DNA of 64,000 nucleotides from Mytilus trossulus (lineage: Eukaryota > Mollusca > Bivalvia > Mytilida > Mytilidae): assembly GCF_036588685.1 (NCBI RefSeq), contig NC_086382.1, forward strand, positions 75,923,999 through 75,987,998. The letters run 5' to 3'. A program made the position numbers and the translations under genes. This document shows positions 1-10,790 of this stretch, in pieces (the first letter of the stretch is position 1; each line of letters begins with the position of its first letter). Below the pieces are notes generated by a model, which searched no databases, was not told the DNA's origin, and was given only the letters and a program-made list of their open reading frames with translations.

Positions 1-506
1 TCATATAGCTTGTCTTATGTAATGTCGAATAGAAAAACATACCTTATAATGGAGCGTACGTATCTGCCAAAGGGCAATTGTTCGACCATTTCACAATTTA
101 TTTTATGTCTTTTTTTTGGGGAGGGGGAATAAACCGGAACCGATTTGTTCAACACACAATATGTTATCATTTGCATTTGATAGTAAGTTTTACGGGGAGC
201 AACATTACCCATTTAGACGCCAGAAACAAATTCAAGTATTGCTTGGTATGTGCTAAAAGAGGGACGAAAGATACCAAAGGGACAGTCAAACTCATAAATC
301 CAAAACAAACTGACAACGCCATGGCTAAAAATGAAAAAGACAAACAGAAAAACAATAGTACACATCACACAATATAGATAACTTAAGAATAAACAACACG
401 AACCCCACCAAAAACTAGGGGTTTTACCTTTGATAAAAGTAAAAGTATTGTTTTGTTAAAAGTCGATAAGAAAGTAAAATCAATTGTTTTATTGAAATTT
501 TGTTGA
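1..506. other. Intergenic flank downstream of A1
   Basis: No gene is recognisable here. Positions 235-428 hold a copy of the dispersed retroelement end described separately. The last 80 bases before 507 resemble the sequence just downstream of the B1 and B2 genes, so they probably belong to the 3' UTR of the TRIM-like gene family. Confidence 0.5.
235..428 (-). repeat. Dispersed retroelement 3'-end repeat (family R3), copy 1
   Basis: Related copies lie at 12600-12835, 56357-56501, 57365-57640 and 49740-49875. The shared words include AGGGACGAAAGATACC and ACAAACTGACAACGCCATGG, here on the plus strand. At 57.4 and 49.7 kb the same sequence, in the opposite orientation, directly follows reverse-transcriptase coding sequence. 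I therefore infer that this copy is the 3' untranslated end of that element, lying on the minus strand and 5'-truncated. Confidence 0.6.
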
Positions 507-2101
507 TTATCTGTGCTTAATGATTTTCAAATTGGTTTTATCAAACTCTCCGACACAAATTCTTTCCGTGTAGTCCAAACACAGAGCAGACGCCATTGTC
601 AGGTGGCAATTATCAATACACTGTACAAAGTGTCCTTTATGATTGACGACAAATATCAAGTTTTGTACAGTGAAAAACATTTGACACCTACTGTTTGTTA
701 CTATACATCCTGGTTCAAACGCTGTTAATTGTGAATAATCACAAAATGCCTTGGAAGAGTTGTAATTAAATTTGAAATTTCCGAATTCGTTTAAAACAAT
801 TATTACGCGTCCATTCGTATCTGAAACACAAATGTCTCCATTTTTGTTCTCGGTTACAAATAAAATTCCGAGACCGGGATGAAACAAAGGTTTTCCATTA
901 TCATAATTTTGAATTTCTTGAGCTCTTTTTCCATCTGTGTACCGGACGATTTTATAATTCGTATAACTGTTATCAGACATGGTAACTAAAACATCCCCTG
1001 ATTTTGTACAATGTAGACCCCTCGGGTACCACTGAGGACCTACGTCTATATAAGTTTCTGTCCTTCCTTCTTTAATGATGGTAACCTTGCCAGAGTTCCC
1101 TTCTGTGAAGATTAATTCCCCGTTGTTTGTACTAGAAATGTCATTTGCATGTTCACTTCTTGGCAGGCCAACTGTTTCTAGAACTTCTCCATTCATATTT
1201 ATGCGCGCAATCATATTGTCCTGTCCACAAACCCAAAACTGATCTCCCGGTAAGTTACATGCTTTAGTGGGTACAATCGGGGTCGGGACTGAACGAACTA
1301 ATTTGGGTTTATCTGATACTTTTCGAAGTATAACTTCTTCCAATCAACGGGTTTCGTTTCAAAGTTAGGGTGTTCAATTTCAAATTCAGAAATATTGTCT
1401 CCTTTTTTGTGACGATAATTGACAACTTCGTTAATATCTGCTGAATTCAAAATATCTCTATTTCTTTGTAAAATAAAATATGATTGTGTTAAACATGTAT
1501 TATCATGTGATTGATAACTATACAGTGCAGATATATCTTCTTTCCTTATATCATCTGCCTCGCTCTGATATCTGTCAAAAATGTCATCAATATTTCTGTG
1601 ACAATTTTCTCTATGATTCTGGATAGATTTATTCAGTTCGTCATAGGCAGTTGTGGTGTCAGAGATTGCGTTCTCTATCCTTGAAATGTTCTGTTTAAAT
1701 TCTGGTATAACTTTACTCTCCAAATTAGCATTATGTTTATTTATTTCATGGTATCGATCATTGATGTAACTGGAAAGATTCAGTGTTATGTGACTTTGAT
1801 GATCGCCAGTTAATCCACATTCTTGACATACGGGTATTTGACATTGTTTGCAAAATCTCATGCATCTCACAAACTTATGTTGTTGACATACTGGGGATTG
1901 TATCATGGTTTGTTTCTGTGAAAAAGCCACAATGTCATGTTTATATTTCCTTCTTTTACTCAATCTGTTTTTGAAATGATCATGAACGCAATCTTGACAA
2001 AGATTAAACAAACAGGTATTGCAATGATTGTCAGCATCGATGGTTTCACAAACATTACATTTAACAGTATTCTGGTATGATTTGTTAAACCAATTACCCA
2101 T
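507..2101 (-). pseudogene. TRIM-like double B-box/beta-propeller gene A1, frameshifted
   Basis: The first frame (2101 down to 1298, 267 aa) carries MGNWFNKS, two B-boxes (C/H pattern starting CNVC, then CQQH) and a coiled coil, and breaks down just after KKLYFE. The second frame (1343 down to 507, 278 aa) resumes at KVSDKPK and carries the six-bladed beta-propeller-like tail, ending NLKIIKHR. Against the intact copies at 8082-9689 and 19576-21183 the locus is exactly 13 bases shorter (1595 against 1608). The missing bases sit at about 1321, where the intact genes encode LGYLKVS. No other disruption is visible, so the break is probably recent or the halves are used separately. The start is the strong-context ATG (A at -3, G at +4). 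TTTTGTAG lies just upstream and looks like a 3' splice site, implying a 5' UTR intron. No RING finger precedes the B-boxes. Confidence 0.85.
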
Positions 2102-3463
2102 GGTTCTCTACAAAATAGTAATAGTCTATGAAAACTCTGTGAAATTTATATTACCAGAATTTTATGAACTGTAAAACAGTTAGAATTTTCTACAAGTTGA
2201 GGATCAAATGATGTCCTTCAAAAAAAGGCTCAAATGTCAAAAATGCGATCTTTAAGTTTGAGGTGTTTGTGACTCACGTGCTATGAATACGTACTTCGGC
2301 ACTAATTTTCAGTTTGGTTTATCGATTATTCAGAGCTGTACACGCAGAGGAAGTTCAGTAATAAGAATAAAACAAACATAAGGGACTTATCATTATTTAT
2401 CTGGAAGGGGGGGGGGGGGCTGGTCAAAATACAGGGGGGTCAAGTTTTTTTCTGTGTGTGGAAAAGGGGGGTTCAATTTTTTTTATAAATTAAATTCAAA
2501 GTGGGGGACCAATTTTTTTTACACATGGAAATAAGTACTTAAACACACTTCAAGAGACAAAATGTCAAGAACAACATTGCAACATTCAAATCGAAATACG
2601 TTTTTAGCACCCTTCATATAAAGTTGATGTAGGTGATTCATAATCCAAATAATTCCGCACTTCAGTCGCTTTACATGTATTTCACTCACTTTGCTCACTA
2701 AATTACCAAGCATTACTGCCAAGTTTTGTGTTAATCAGCTTAATAGTTTGAGAGAAATTAAGTATAAATTAAAGCGAAATCTACAGCGATTTGTGCAAAA
2801 TTTGGTTCAAAAATACAAAGCATGCTGCATCATTAAGGAATAAAGTGAAGAGTAATAAATTCTCCAATAAATAATTAAATATTCATCTTAGAATCTGCAT
2901 ACAGACAGTTGAATATTGAATACAAAATAATTTTGAGATGATTAACACAACTATAAACGTAACTTTTTGTTTTCATTACAAGATCTCTTTGGGTCTTACT
3001 CCCGCAAAATCTGTATTTTTCGGCTAATAAATCAAAATTTTGAGGAAACATGTACTATCACACATTTATAAATGAAATGTGACAATAAATGAGTAACTTA
3101 ATTGTTCAAGCTGAAAGCAAGAATTATATCTACATATAAAAGTTTAGCGCCTCAATTAACATTTCAATAAGGCCTTACATAAAACTTAAGTTTAAGCAGT
3201 GTTTAAAAGGAGGGTTTATAATAGATTCCTATATATAAAAAGCCGCATTTGGGTCAAATTTTGGTTTAATTGTTCTTTAAGTTCTCATTTGATTTGGCCT
3301 TCCAATTGTTCAGTTTGATTCTAGCGCCACAGATAAGTTTTCAGTCTTAAACATATCGCTTTTTGACTATATTTATACATGTATAAATATAGCGTCCATG
3401 ACGAAAAGCGCCCCGGACGAGCACAATTTGTATTTGTTTGTTTTTTTCCCTTATCATTTACAA

Positions 3464-3505
3464 ACAGGCACTTGTCTTTGAACCTTTTCAGAGACAAGTG
3501 CCTGT
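3464..3505. repeat. Short inverted repeat (ACAGGCACTTGTCT stem)
   Basis: ACAGGCACTTGTCT at 3464 pairs with AGACAAGTGCCTGT ending at 3505 around a loop of about 14 bases. The same hairpin recurs in the duplicated block at 17293-17334, and a related longer stem occurs at 16588-16675. Confidence 0.7.
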
Positions 3506-4652
3506 GCATTTACATCATGAAAACAGAGAAATGAAAATATGTTTTCATTATTTAGTCATTTATAACTAAATTATACTCACAAGCTTTGTGGATTGTTTGG
3601 TGGTGAAATAAAAATCGCTTTTTGGAACAGTTTAAAAAATAATTTCCAATAGATTGTGCAATACATGAGTTGTTGGCCTTGACTCGATCAATTTCTATTT
3701 TTAACAAAATCTATAATGTGTCTATTTTTAAAATTAAAGAATCTAAACCCATCAAAATAAAATTAAACATACATACATACATAAATATACAGCTTATGAA
3801 TTACATAGCTTGTTTAGGATCAGTGTATACGTCGAATGAAGATATGAACAAATATGACCAAATGTCGTGTGTAACTAATTTAATTATAGTTGCCCTTACT
3901 GTAAATATACAATGATTCCGCGTATAAAATTATGTTTCCTGTCATGTGTTTGTTTGAAGAAATTGTTACATTGTCTCTCTCACTATCCAATTGATGCCAC
4001 GAGTAATTTTGACAAAATATTCCATTCCTTGCATTACACACCAAAACATAACATGATGTTTTCAGAAATTCACGAAAAACAATTCCTAGTATAGGTACCA
4101 ACATAATTATTTAACTAAGATTGAATTTATGAATATTTTAGTGGGGCACAGACAATGTGTACGCATTCCTTTTTGGCGGAACAAACATAGAAGAAAAAGA
4201 AAGGTTTTTCAAAAATCTAAATCCTATAAAAATCATGCTCTATCTTTGTGATCTATTTACTCTTCCAGAGCACTGGATATTACTCCGATTTCTTTGAGGG
4301 TTTATATTGCCCAGTCTTTAGTTATCTTAGTTGTAATTCTAATATGCTTTGTAAGTAAAGCCGTGTTCTAATGAGCATAACATATATTTGACACATGCGC
4401 ACGAACTTACTGGTTATATTAACGTTGTTTCCATCGTTATCCTTTAAAATATATACATTTAAGCAGCTAACATAAACTTTTATTATATAATTTTTTTTAT
4501 TAAACAATATATATGTACCCTGCTCGTAGTTTTTTTTTTAACTTTTCAAATATGAACAGATTCATCGGGGAGGAAACGCGAACAGCCAAACACTTTTACG
4601 ATATTTTCGTACGCTTCGACCTATAAAAAACTGTATTTTCCCTATTAGAATC

Positions 4653-4813
4653 GAAATAATTCCTTGGTGTTATGCTCTGTGTTTATTTTAACATGGTTAG
4701 GCATTATATTGACAACATTTTACACCTCACTAACGCTCAGTGTAAAATATCGACAAATATAATGCCTACCCATATTAAAATGAGCATAGAGCATGACATG
4801 ACGGAATTATTTC
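4653..4813. repeat. Long imperfect hairpin (MITE-like)
   Basis: Two arms of about 73-74 bases (4653-4725 and 4740-4813) are inverted copies with scattered mismatches around a 14-base loop. The outer ends pair as GAAATAATTCC with GGAATTATTTC, and the inner ends as ATTTTACAC with GTGTAAAAT. Both arms contain GCATTATAT or its complement and a GCTCT word. It looks like a small fold-back transposable element. A structured transcript is the alternative. Confidence 0.65.
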
Positions 4814-5359
4814 TTAATTCTAAAATTGTTGTTTGTCTTTTTTCACAAGGCATTTTAAGTTTTATTTTGTCCTATGAGTTTTTATATCCGTTTGGTATTT
4901 TCCGTCTCTTTTTTGTGACATTTAAAAATGAAGACTAGGCTGAAAAAAATCTTTTCATCCATCATGATTGAAAGAGATTTATCGATTAAAAATTGAAAAA
5001 ATAGGTACATTAAAGGATCGACCAATTTGAAAATTTGCCATAGCTTTCTTAATTATTTTGAGAAACATGTTGCCTCTAATTTATATTTATACTTATCGAA
5101 ATATAAAATGTATACCAAACTTCACAAATCACAACCCAACATTCGCTCAAAGCATCTATGTCATACTGCCTTTTGCAATCTAACACACAAAACATTGGTA
5201 ATGATCAATCATTTGTTGTATGTTTTTATGTCAAAAAATATTCTTGATATTGTGCATTATAACATGCTATGAAGTTAAAATACTAAATCCCTGGGATGTG
5301 TTTTAGTTGATTTTAGTCTCTGATGCATGATTTTTTAATATTAATTGGTTTTGGCTTTT

Positions 5360-6171
5360 AACTAGCTGTCAGTAACTGCGAGTACTCTCAAATCGTATTT
5401 TCTTGTTAATTCGACCTGTTGATACTGTTTATAATGCTTTTTTGTTATTTTTTATTTATATGGATCTTGTCTGTACACCAGCTTTGATTATTTGTAATAT
5501 CTTAAATTTTTCACTTATTCTTACTCCATGTGTATAAACTTCAAGATTATAATTATTTTTTTAAAACCGTTTTTTTTTCTAAAGTGAATTTTGATTGGTT
5601 AAATATTTCTCAGTGATGTCCTGCCATGGCTTTGTTTGAATTTGTTTGTAAGCTTAAATTGTTGGTCATGAATGTTTGTCTCTAATATTTAATTAACTGT
5701 GCATTTGTATTCAGATATCGCAGATCAAATTTATTCGTTCATTGTGTAATTATACGTTTTTTGATTGAATTAAGTCTGCCAATTTATATTTTATCGTGTG
5801 TTTTTCTATGTTGTGATGTTATGCTGTTGTTTCAGAAAAAGGGAGAAGGTTTGGATCCATTAAAACGTTTAATCCCGCTGCAAATGTTTGCACCTGTCCT
5901 AAGTCAGGAATCTGATGTACAGTAGTTGTCGTTTGTTTATGTAATATATACGTGTTTCTCGTTTCTCGTTTTGTTTATATAGATTAGACCATTGGTTTTC
6001 CCGTTTGAATGGTTTTACACTAGTAATTTTGGGGCTTTTTATAGCTTGTTGTTCGGTGTGAGCCAAGGCTCCGTGTTGAAGGCCGTCCGTTAACCTATAA
6101 TGGTTTACTTTTTAAATTGTTACTTGGATGGAGAGTTGTCTCATTGGCACTCACACCACATCTTCCTATAT
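5360..6171 (+). repeat. Dispersed repeat family R1, long copy
   Basis: Positions 5694-6171 match 53723-54201 and 32228-32651 almost base for base, including GGATCCATTAAAACG and a shared end CACATCTTCCTATAT. The sequence just 5' (CTGTCAGTAACTGCGAGTAC near 5369) also begins the related repeat at 10264, so the full element may be about 0.8 kb. Shorter relatives ending in CATACCACATCTTC are scattered through the window. No coding capacity is visible. Non-autonomous element, class undetermined. Confidence 0.7.
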
Positions 6172-6489
6172 TTGACATCTTATACGCGCAGGTGTTACAC
6201 ATCAATTTACACATCAATTTTGTATGGTAATTTTCTTTACAAAGCACAAAAATGTCAGCATTCACCTCAAAAGCTTACAAAACCTCTCAACAGACTTATC
6301 CAGAAGTGACATAGTTACGATACTGTTGTCAGGTCATTCAATATTGCATATTTTAACTTAAACATTGATTCACTTTGCATCGGAAATTAACATGTATTGG
6401 CATGGTACGGGTTATGTTCTCATATATTTTATGATGGTATAATAAGCAACCCCAAAACGGAAGCGTTTGTACTTTATATTAATGGGATG

Positions 6490-6996
6490 AAGACATAATC
6501 TTTCAATCAGTTTAATTGCGGTCTGGAGCTGTCATGTCAGTTACTGCTTATAATCCTTTGTTTATGTATCATAGTCATTTTGTTAAGTTTCCATTGTTAC
6601 CTATTCTGATATCGGAATCAGACTTCTATTGAACTGAATTTTACTGTGCGTATTGTTTAATGTTTGTTTTTTGTACATTGGCTAGGTATAGGAAAGGATT
6701 GAGATCTCAAAAAACATGTTTCCACCCACCGCATTTTTGCGCCTGTCCCAATTCAGGAGCCTCTAACCTTTGTTAGTCTTGTATGATTTTTAATTTTAAT
6801 TTCTTGGTGTTTGTTTTGGAGTTAGGTATTACGTCCATTATCAATGAATAAGTGTACAATTTTGTTTAGTGGCCAGCTGAAACACGCCACCGGGTGCAGG
6901 ATATTTTCGCTGCACTGAAGACCCATTGGTGGCCTTCGGCTGTTGTCTGCTCCTTGGTTGGGTTGTCTCTTTTACACATTCCCCAGTTCCATTTTC
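6490..6996 (+). repeat. Dispersed repeat family R4, copy 1
   Basis: This is the reverse complement of most of 60690-61200. Shared features include a GAGATCTCAA segment, GCGCCTGTCCC and an end reading CACATTCCCCAGTTCCATTT. At 60.7 kb the family has long inverted ends. Here only one end is clear, and it abuts the ribozyme array. Confidence 0.65.
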
Positions 6997-7028
6997 AATT
7001 TTTTATAAATATTTTGATATTAGCGTCA

Positions 7029-7067
7029 CTGATGAGTCTTATGTAGACGAAACGCGCGTCTGGCGTA
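7029..7067 (+). ncRNA. Hammerhead ribozyme motif HHR1 (intact core)
   Basis: The order of elements is CTGATGA (7029-7035), stem II GTCT/AGAC (7036-7039 with 7045-7048, loop TATGT), GAAA (7049-7052), then a short stem III CGC/GCG closed by the A-T pair, then cleavage triplet GTA ending at 7067. This is a complete minimal hammerhead core with open stem I (type I). Stem I pairing is weak next to the core and stronger further out (TATTTTG with CAAAATTA). Confidence 0.75.
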
Positions 7068-7365
7068 CAAAATTAAAATCCTGGTACCTTTGATAACTAT
7101 TTACACCACTGGGTCGATGCCACTGCTGGTGGACGTTTCGTCCCCGAGGGTATCACTTCGGTGTTGACATGAATATCAATAATGAGGTCATTTTTATAAA
7201 TTTCCTGATTACAAAACTTTGAATTTTGAAAAACTAATTTGTTTTCTTATCCCATGCATATATTACCTTAGCCGTATTTGGCACAACTTTTTGGAATTTT
7301 GGATCCTCAATGCTCATCAAACTTTGTACTTGTTTGGCTTTATAAATATTTTGATATGAGCGTCA

Positions 7366-7404
7366 GTGATGAGTCTTATCTAGACGAAATGCGCGTCTGG
7401 CGTA
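7366..7404 (+). ncRNA. Hammerhead motif HHR2, core mutated at C3
   Basis: This has the same layout as HHR1, but the conserved first C of CTGATGA is G (GTGATGA, position 7366). Stem II GTCT/AGAC and GAAA are kept, and stem III has a G-T wobble. Loss of C3, which pairs with G8 in the active fold, should abolish cleavage. Confidence 0.7.
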
Positions 7405-7713
7405 CAAAATTATAATCCTGGTACCTATAATAACTATTTACACCACTGGGTCGATGCCACTGCTGGTGGGCGTTTCGTCCCCGAGAGGGTATCACCAGCC
7501 CAGTAGTCAACACTTCGGTGTTGACATGAATATCAATAATGTGGTCATTTTTATAAATTTCCTGATTACAAAACTTTGAATTTTGAAAAACTAAGGTTTT
7601 TTAGGCATAGATTACCTTAGCCGTATCTGGCACAACTTTTTGGAATTTTTTATCCTCAATGCTCATCAACTTTGTACTTGTTTGGCTTTATAAATATTTT
7701 GATAAGAGCATCA

Positions 7714-7752
7714 CTGATGAGTCTTATGTAGACAAAACGCGCGTCTGGCGTA
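7714..7752 (+). ncRNA. Hammerhead motif HHR3, core mutated at G12
   Basis: CTGATGA, stem II and stem III are intact, but the GAAA segment reads AAAA (position 7734). G12 acts as the general base in hammerhead catalysis, so this copy should be inactive. Confidence 0.7.
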
Positions 7753-8081
7753 CAAAATTATAATCCTGGTACTTAGGTCACATAGTTGTTTTTTTACTAT
7801 TTTGTCAATTCTGAGCCGATGGAATTTAAAGTATATTTCATGTTTATGTTGTGAATAAATGTTTTACCATTTGTAAATCTATATAATAAGAATTATCATG
7901 ACATACCATTACTCTTTGTTGGTAACTTATATATTTATATGCGTAAAGGAACTAACAATCAATCATTATATATACTCCTCAGACTAACACCAAACATACA
8001 AAACAGGTGAAAATGTCAAAAATTGGTGATTTGTTTAAAACAAAAAGAAAGAAAAATCAAATGTTATCAACATTTCGGTTA

Positions 8082-9689
8082 TTATCTGTACTTAATGATT
8101 TTCAAATTGTTTTTATCAAACTCTCCGACACAAATTCTTTCCGTGTAGTCTAAACACAAAGCAGACGCCATTGTCAAGTTGCAATTATCAATACATTGAA
8201 CAAAGTGTCCGTTATGATCGACGACAAATATAAAGTTTTGTACAGTGAAAAGTATTTCACTCTTACTATTAGTAACTATACATCCTGGTTTGAATGTTGT
8301 TAATTCTGGACAATCGTATAAGGCCCGGGTTGTGTCATAATCAAATTTGAAATTTCCGAATTTGTTTAAAACAGTTATTACACATCCATTCGTATCTGAC
8401 ACACACATGTCTTCATTATTATTCTCGGTTACAAACAGAAGTCCTGGGCCGGGATGAAACAAAGGATTTCCGTTATAATGATTTTGAATTTCTTGAACTG
8501 CTAATCCGTCGGTGTACCGGACGATTTTATAATTTTCATAACTATCGTCAGACATAGTTACTAATATATCCCCTGATTTTGTACAATGTAGACCACTCGG
8601 GTGCCATTCTTGACCTACGTCTATAAATGTTACTCCCCTTCCTTCTTTAATGGTTGTTACTTTGCCAGGTTTCCCTTCTGTGAAAATTAATTCCCCGTTG
8701 TTTGTTATAGAAATGTCATTTGTATGTTCACTTATTGACACGTCAACTGTTTCTAGAACTTCTCCATCGATATTTATGCGCGCAATTATATTGTTCTGTC
8801 CACAAACCCAGACATGATCTCCGGGTAAGGTACATGCTCTTGTGGGTACCATCGGAGTCGGGACTGTCCGAATTATTTTGGGGTTATCTGATACTTTAAG
8901 ATATCCTAATTCGAAGTATAACTTTTTCCAATCAACGGGTTTCGTGTCAAATTTAGGAAGTTCAATTTCAAATTCAGAAATATTGTTTGCTTTCTTGTGA
9001 CGATAATTGACCACATCGTTGATGTCTGCTGAATTCAAAATATCTTTATTTCTTTGTAAAATATCACATGATTCTTTAAAACATGCAATATCATTCGATA
9101 GATAACTATACAGGGCAGACATGTCTTCTTTTCTTGAATCATCTGCCTCGTTCTGATATCTGTCAAAAATATCATCAATTTTTCTGTGACAATTTTCTCT
9201 ATGCTCTTGGATAGATTTATTCAGTTCGTAAAAGGCAGTTGTAGTGTCAGAGATTGCGTTCTCTATCCTTGAAACGTTCTGTTTAAATTCTGGTATTACT
9301 TCACTCTCCAAATTATCATTATGTTTATTTATTTCATGGTATTGATCATTGATATGACTGGAAAGATTCAGTGTTTTGTGACTTTGATGGTCGCCATTTA
9401 AACCACATTCTTGACATACGGGTATTTTACATTGATTGCAAAGTCTGATGCATCTAACAAGCTTATGTTTTTGACATACTGGGGAATGTACCTTGTTTTT
9501 TCTCTGTGTAAAAGGTACAATGTCGTGCTCATATTTCTCTCTTTTACTCAATCTGTTTCTGGAATGATCAGGAACGCAATCTCGACAAAGATTAAACAAA
9601 CAGGTATTGCAATGATTATCAACATCGATGTTTTCACAAACGTCACATGTAATATTATTCTGGTCGGATTTTATAAACCAGTTACCCAT
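8082..9689 (-). CDS. TRIM-like RING-less double B-box protein with beta-propeller, B1
   Basis: An intact 535-residue single-exon reading frame. B-box 1 ligands are C15, C18, C27, C30, C35, C38, H42 and H55. B-box 2 ligands are C72, H75, C84, C87, C92, C95, H101 and H104. A coiled coil follows (about 115-190). From about 270 to the end comes an NHL/six-bladed-propeller-like region with repeated strand motifs such as NGELIFTEG, SGDILVTMSD and LLFVTENN. There is no RING domain, so ubiquitin-ligase activity is not supported. In the family such proteins act as scaffolds or RNA/protein binders, and expanded bivalve sets are often linked to immunity, which is inference here. The ATG has a strong context, and TTTTGTAG just upstream suggests a 3' splice site and a 5' UTR intron. 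The N-terminus MGNWFIKS has Gly2 but Ile6, unlike the A copies. Confidence 0.93.
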   Translation of the reverse strand: MGNWFIKSDQNNITCDVCENIDVDNHCNTCLFNLCRDCVPDHSRNRLSKREKYEHDIVPFTQRKNKVHSPVCQKHKLVRCIRLCNQCKIPVCQECGLNGDHQSHKTLNLSSHINDQYHEINKHNDNLESEVIPEFKQNVSRIENAISDTTTAFYELNKSIQEHRENCHRKIDDIFDRYQNEADDSRKEDMSALYSYLSNDIACFKESCDILQRNKDILNSADINDVVNYRHKKANNISEFEIELPKFDTKPVDWKKLYFELGYLKVSDNPKIIRTVPTPMVPTRACTLPGDHVWVCGQNNIIARINIDGEVLETVDVSISEHTNDISITNNGELIFTEGKPGKVTTIKEGRGVTFIDVGQEWHPSGLHCTKSGDILVTMSDDSYENYKIVRYTDGLAVQEIQNHYNGNPLFHPGPGLLFVTENNNEDMCVSDTNGCVITVLNKFGNFKFDYDTTRALYDCPELTTFKPGCIVTNSKSEILFTVQNFIFVVDHNGHFVQCIDNCNLTMASALCLDYTERICVGEFDKNNLKIIKYR

Positions 9690-10186
9690 GGTTCTCTACA
9701 AAATAGTAATAGACTATGAAAAGTCCGTCAAATCTATGTTACCAGCATTTTATGTACTGTAAAACAGTGGGAAGTTTCTACAAATTGAGGATCCTGTACA
9801 ATAAGAGTCAAATAGCGAAGATGCGATCTTTGACAAAATCTCATGCAACCTTAATGACTTACGTGATATGAATATCTACATGTGTTTCTTCTGCACTAAA
9901 AGTTTGGTTTATCGATAATTCAGAGATTAACAGAAGAAATTACTGAGTGATCAAAATAAAACAACCAAACAGATGTTATATTTTTTTTTATGTGTACGCA
10001 TAATCATTATTGCTTTCATATAATTAGCATACGAAATTTCAATTGTTATATCATGTTTGTTTAATGGTCTGTATTTGTTATATATATATTATATATACTC
10101 AATTGTGATATCATGAATGATACTGTCTTTTGTCATACATTGTATATACTAAATTTTGATATCATGCATGTTTGATCAGAGCATCT

Positions 10187-10245
10187 CTGATGAGTCGTAT
10201 GTAGAAAACGCGCGTATGGCGTATCAAATTGTAAGCCTGGTACCT
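10187..10245 (+). ncRNA. Decayed hammerhead motif
   Basis: CTGATGA is intact (10187-10193), but the stem II/GAAA segment has lost bases (AGAAAAC where AGACGAAAC is expected). GGCGTA, the equivalent of the cleavage site, and AGCCTGGTACC follow. It is recognisable as the ribozyme repeat family but should not be active. Confidence 0.5.
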
Positions 10246-10263
10246 TTAATAACTAAGTTATGT

Positions 10264-10790
10264 TCTGTCTGCTGTCAGTAACTGCGAGTACTCTCAGACA
10301 TTTACTTAGTGTCTTTTATTTTGTAGGGATGTACAAGCACCCGGCCACGTCCACTCTGTGTTTTGAGATGTATTTCTATGTGTATCCATTTGATGATCTA
10401 AGACTGATTTTTCACCATAGTTCGTTCTTATGTTGTACTGTTACACAACTGTCCCAGGTAAGGTGGAGGGTTGGGATCCCGTTAACATGTTTATCCTCGT
10501 CAAATTCTGTATATTATACCCGTGAGGAGCATGTTTTTCACTGGTCGTCGTTTGTTGCTGTTTTACATAAAAAAAAATACATTATTTTTTTGTACATTAA
10601 TTAGTCTGTTAGTTTTGTCGTTTGAATTGTTTTACATTTGTGATTTCGGGGGCTTTTATAAATGACTATATGGTATATATCTTTACAATGCCGTACTGTG
10701 ACCTAGAGCTGTTAATATCTGTATCATTGTGTCTCTTGTGAAGAGTTGTCTCCTTGACAATCATACCACATATTGTTTTTATATATATAG
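10264..10790 (+). repeat. Repeat of family R1 superfamily
   Basis: It begins CTGTCAGTAACTGCGAGTAC, as at 5369, contains the CTGTCCCAGGT and TTCGGGGGCTTTTATAAATG words, and ends near ATCATACCACATATTG. The 3' part is conserved at 21610-21990 in the second block, so it predates the duplication. Confidence 0.55.

Larger units (their letters stand above)
2102..5205. other. A-type upstream block, copy 1
   Basis: This is non-coding DNA 5' of the A1 gene. It matches 16118-19227, upstream of A2, across most of its length, for example around 2102-2280, 3240-3660, 3900-4100 and 5030-5205. Promoter and 5' UTR exon of A1 should lie here but cannot be pinned down. It also holds a poly-G tract near 2407-2420, a short hairpin at 3464-3505 and a long imperfect hairpin at 4653-4813. 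Short reading frames here have no family resemblance. Confidence 0.6.
7003..7775 (+). repeat. Retrozyme-like tandem array (2.3 units of about 340 bp)
   Basis: Three successive TTATAAATATTTTGATA words start near 7003, 7340 and 7689, giving periods of about 337-349 bp. Each unit has a hammerhead-ribozyme-like segment followed by AATCCTGGTACC, a CACTGGGTCGATGCCACTGC segment and a spacer around a CTCAATGCTCATCAA word. Tandem monomers of this size with one hammerhead each match what is described for metazoan retrozymes, small non-autonomous elements known from mussels. Assigning this array to that class is inference. It lies in the A1-B1 spacer and has no counterpart in the A2-B2 spacer. Confidence 0.75.
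5206..8081. other. A1-B1 intergenic spacer filled with repeats
   Basis: The equivalent spacer between A2 and B2 (about 19228-19575) is only about 0.35 kb. Most of this 2.9-kb stretch is therefore inserted material: family R1 (about 5360-6171), family R4 (about 6490-6996) and a ribozyme repeat array (7003-7775). Sequence from about 7990 matches the B2 downstream flank from about 19485. No gene is recognised. Confidence 0.6.

Noticed and set aside
2407-2540. Poly-G run and G-rich words as a G-quadruplex or promoter
   Set aside because: Similar G-runs occur at 10988 and 22206 next to repeat-derived sequence; no promoter evidence.
3397-3420. ATGACGAAAAGCGCC as a hammerhead relative (also at 11755, 17227 and 22970)
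   Set aside because: Resembles the ribozyme family but lacks stem II and a full core; not enough to call.
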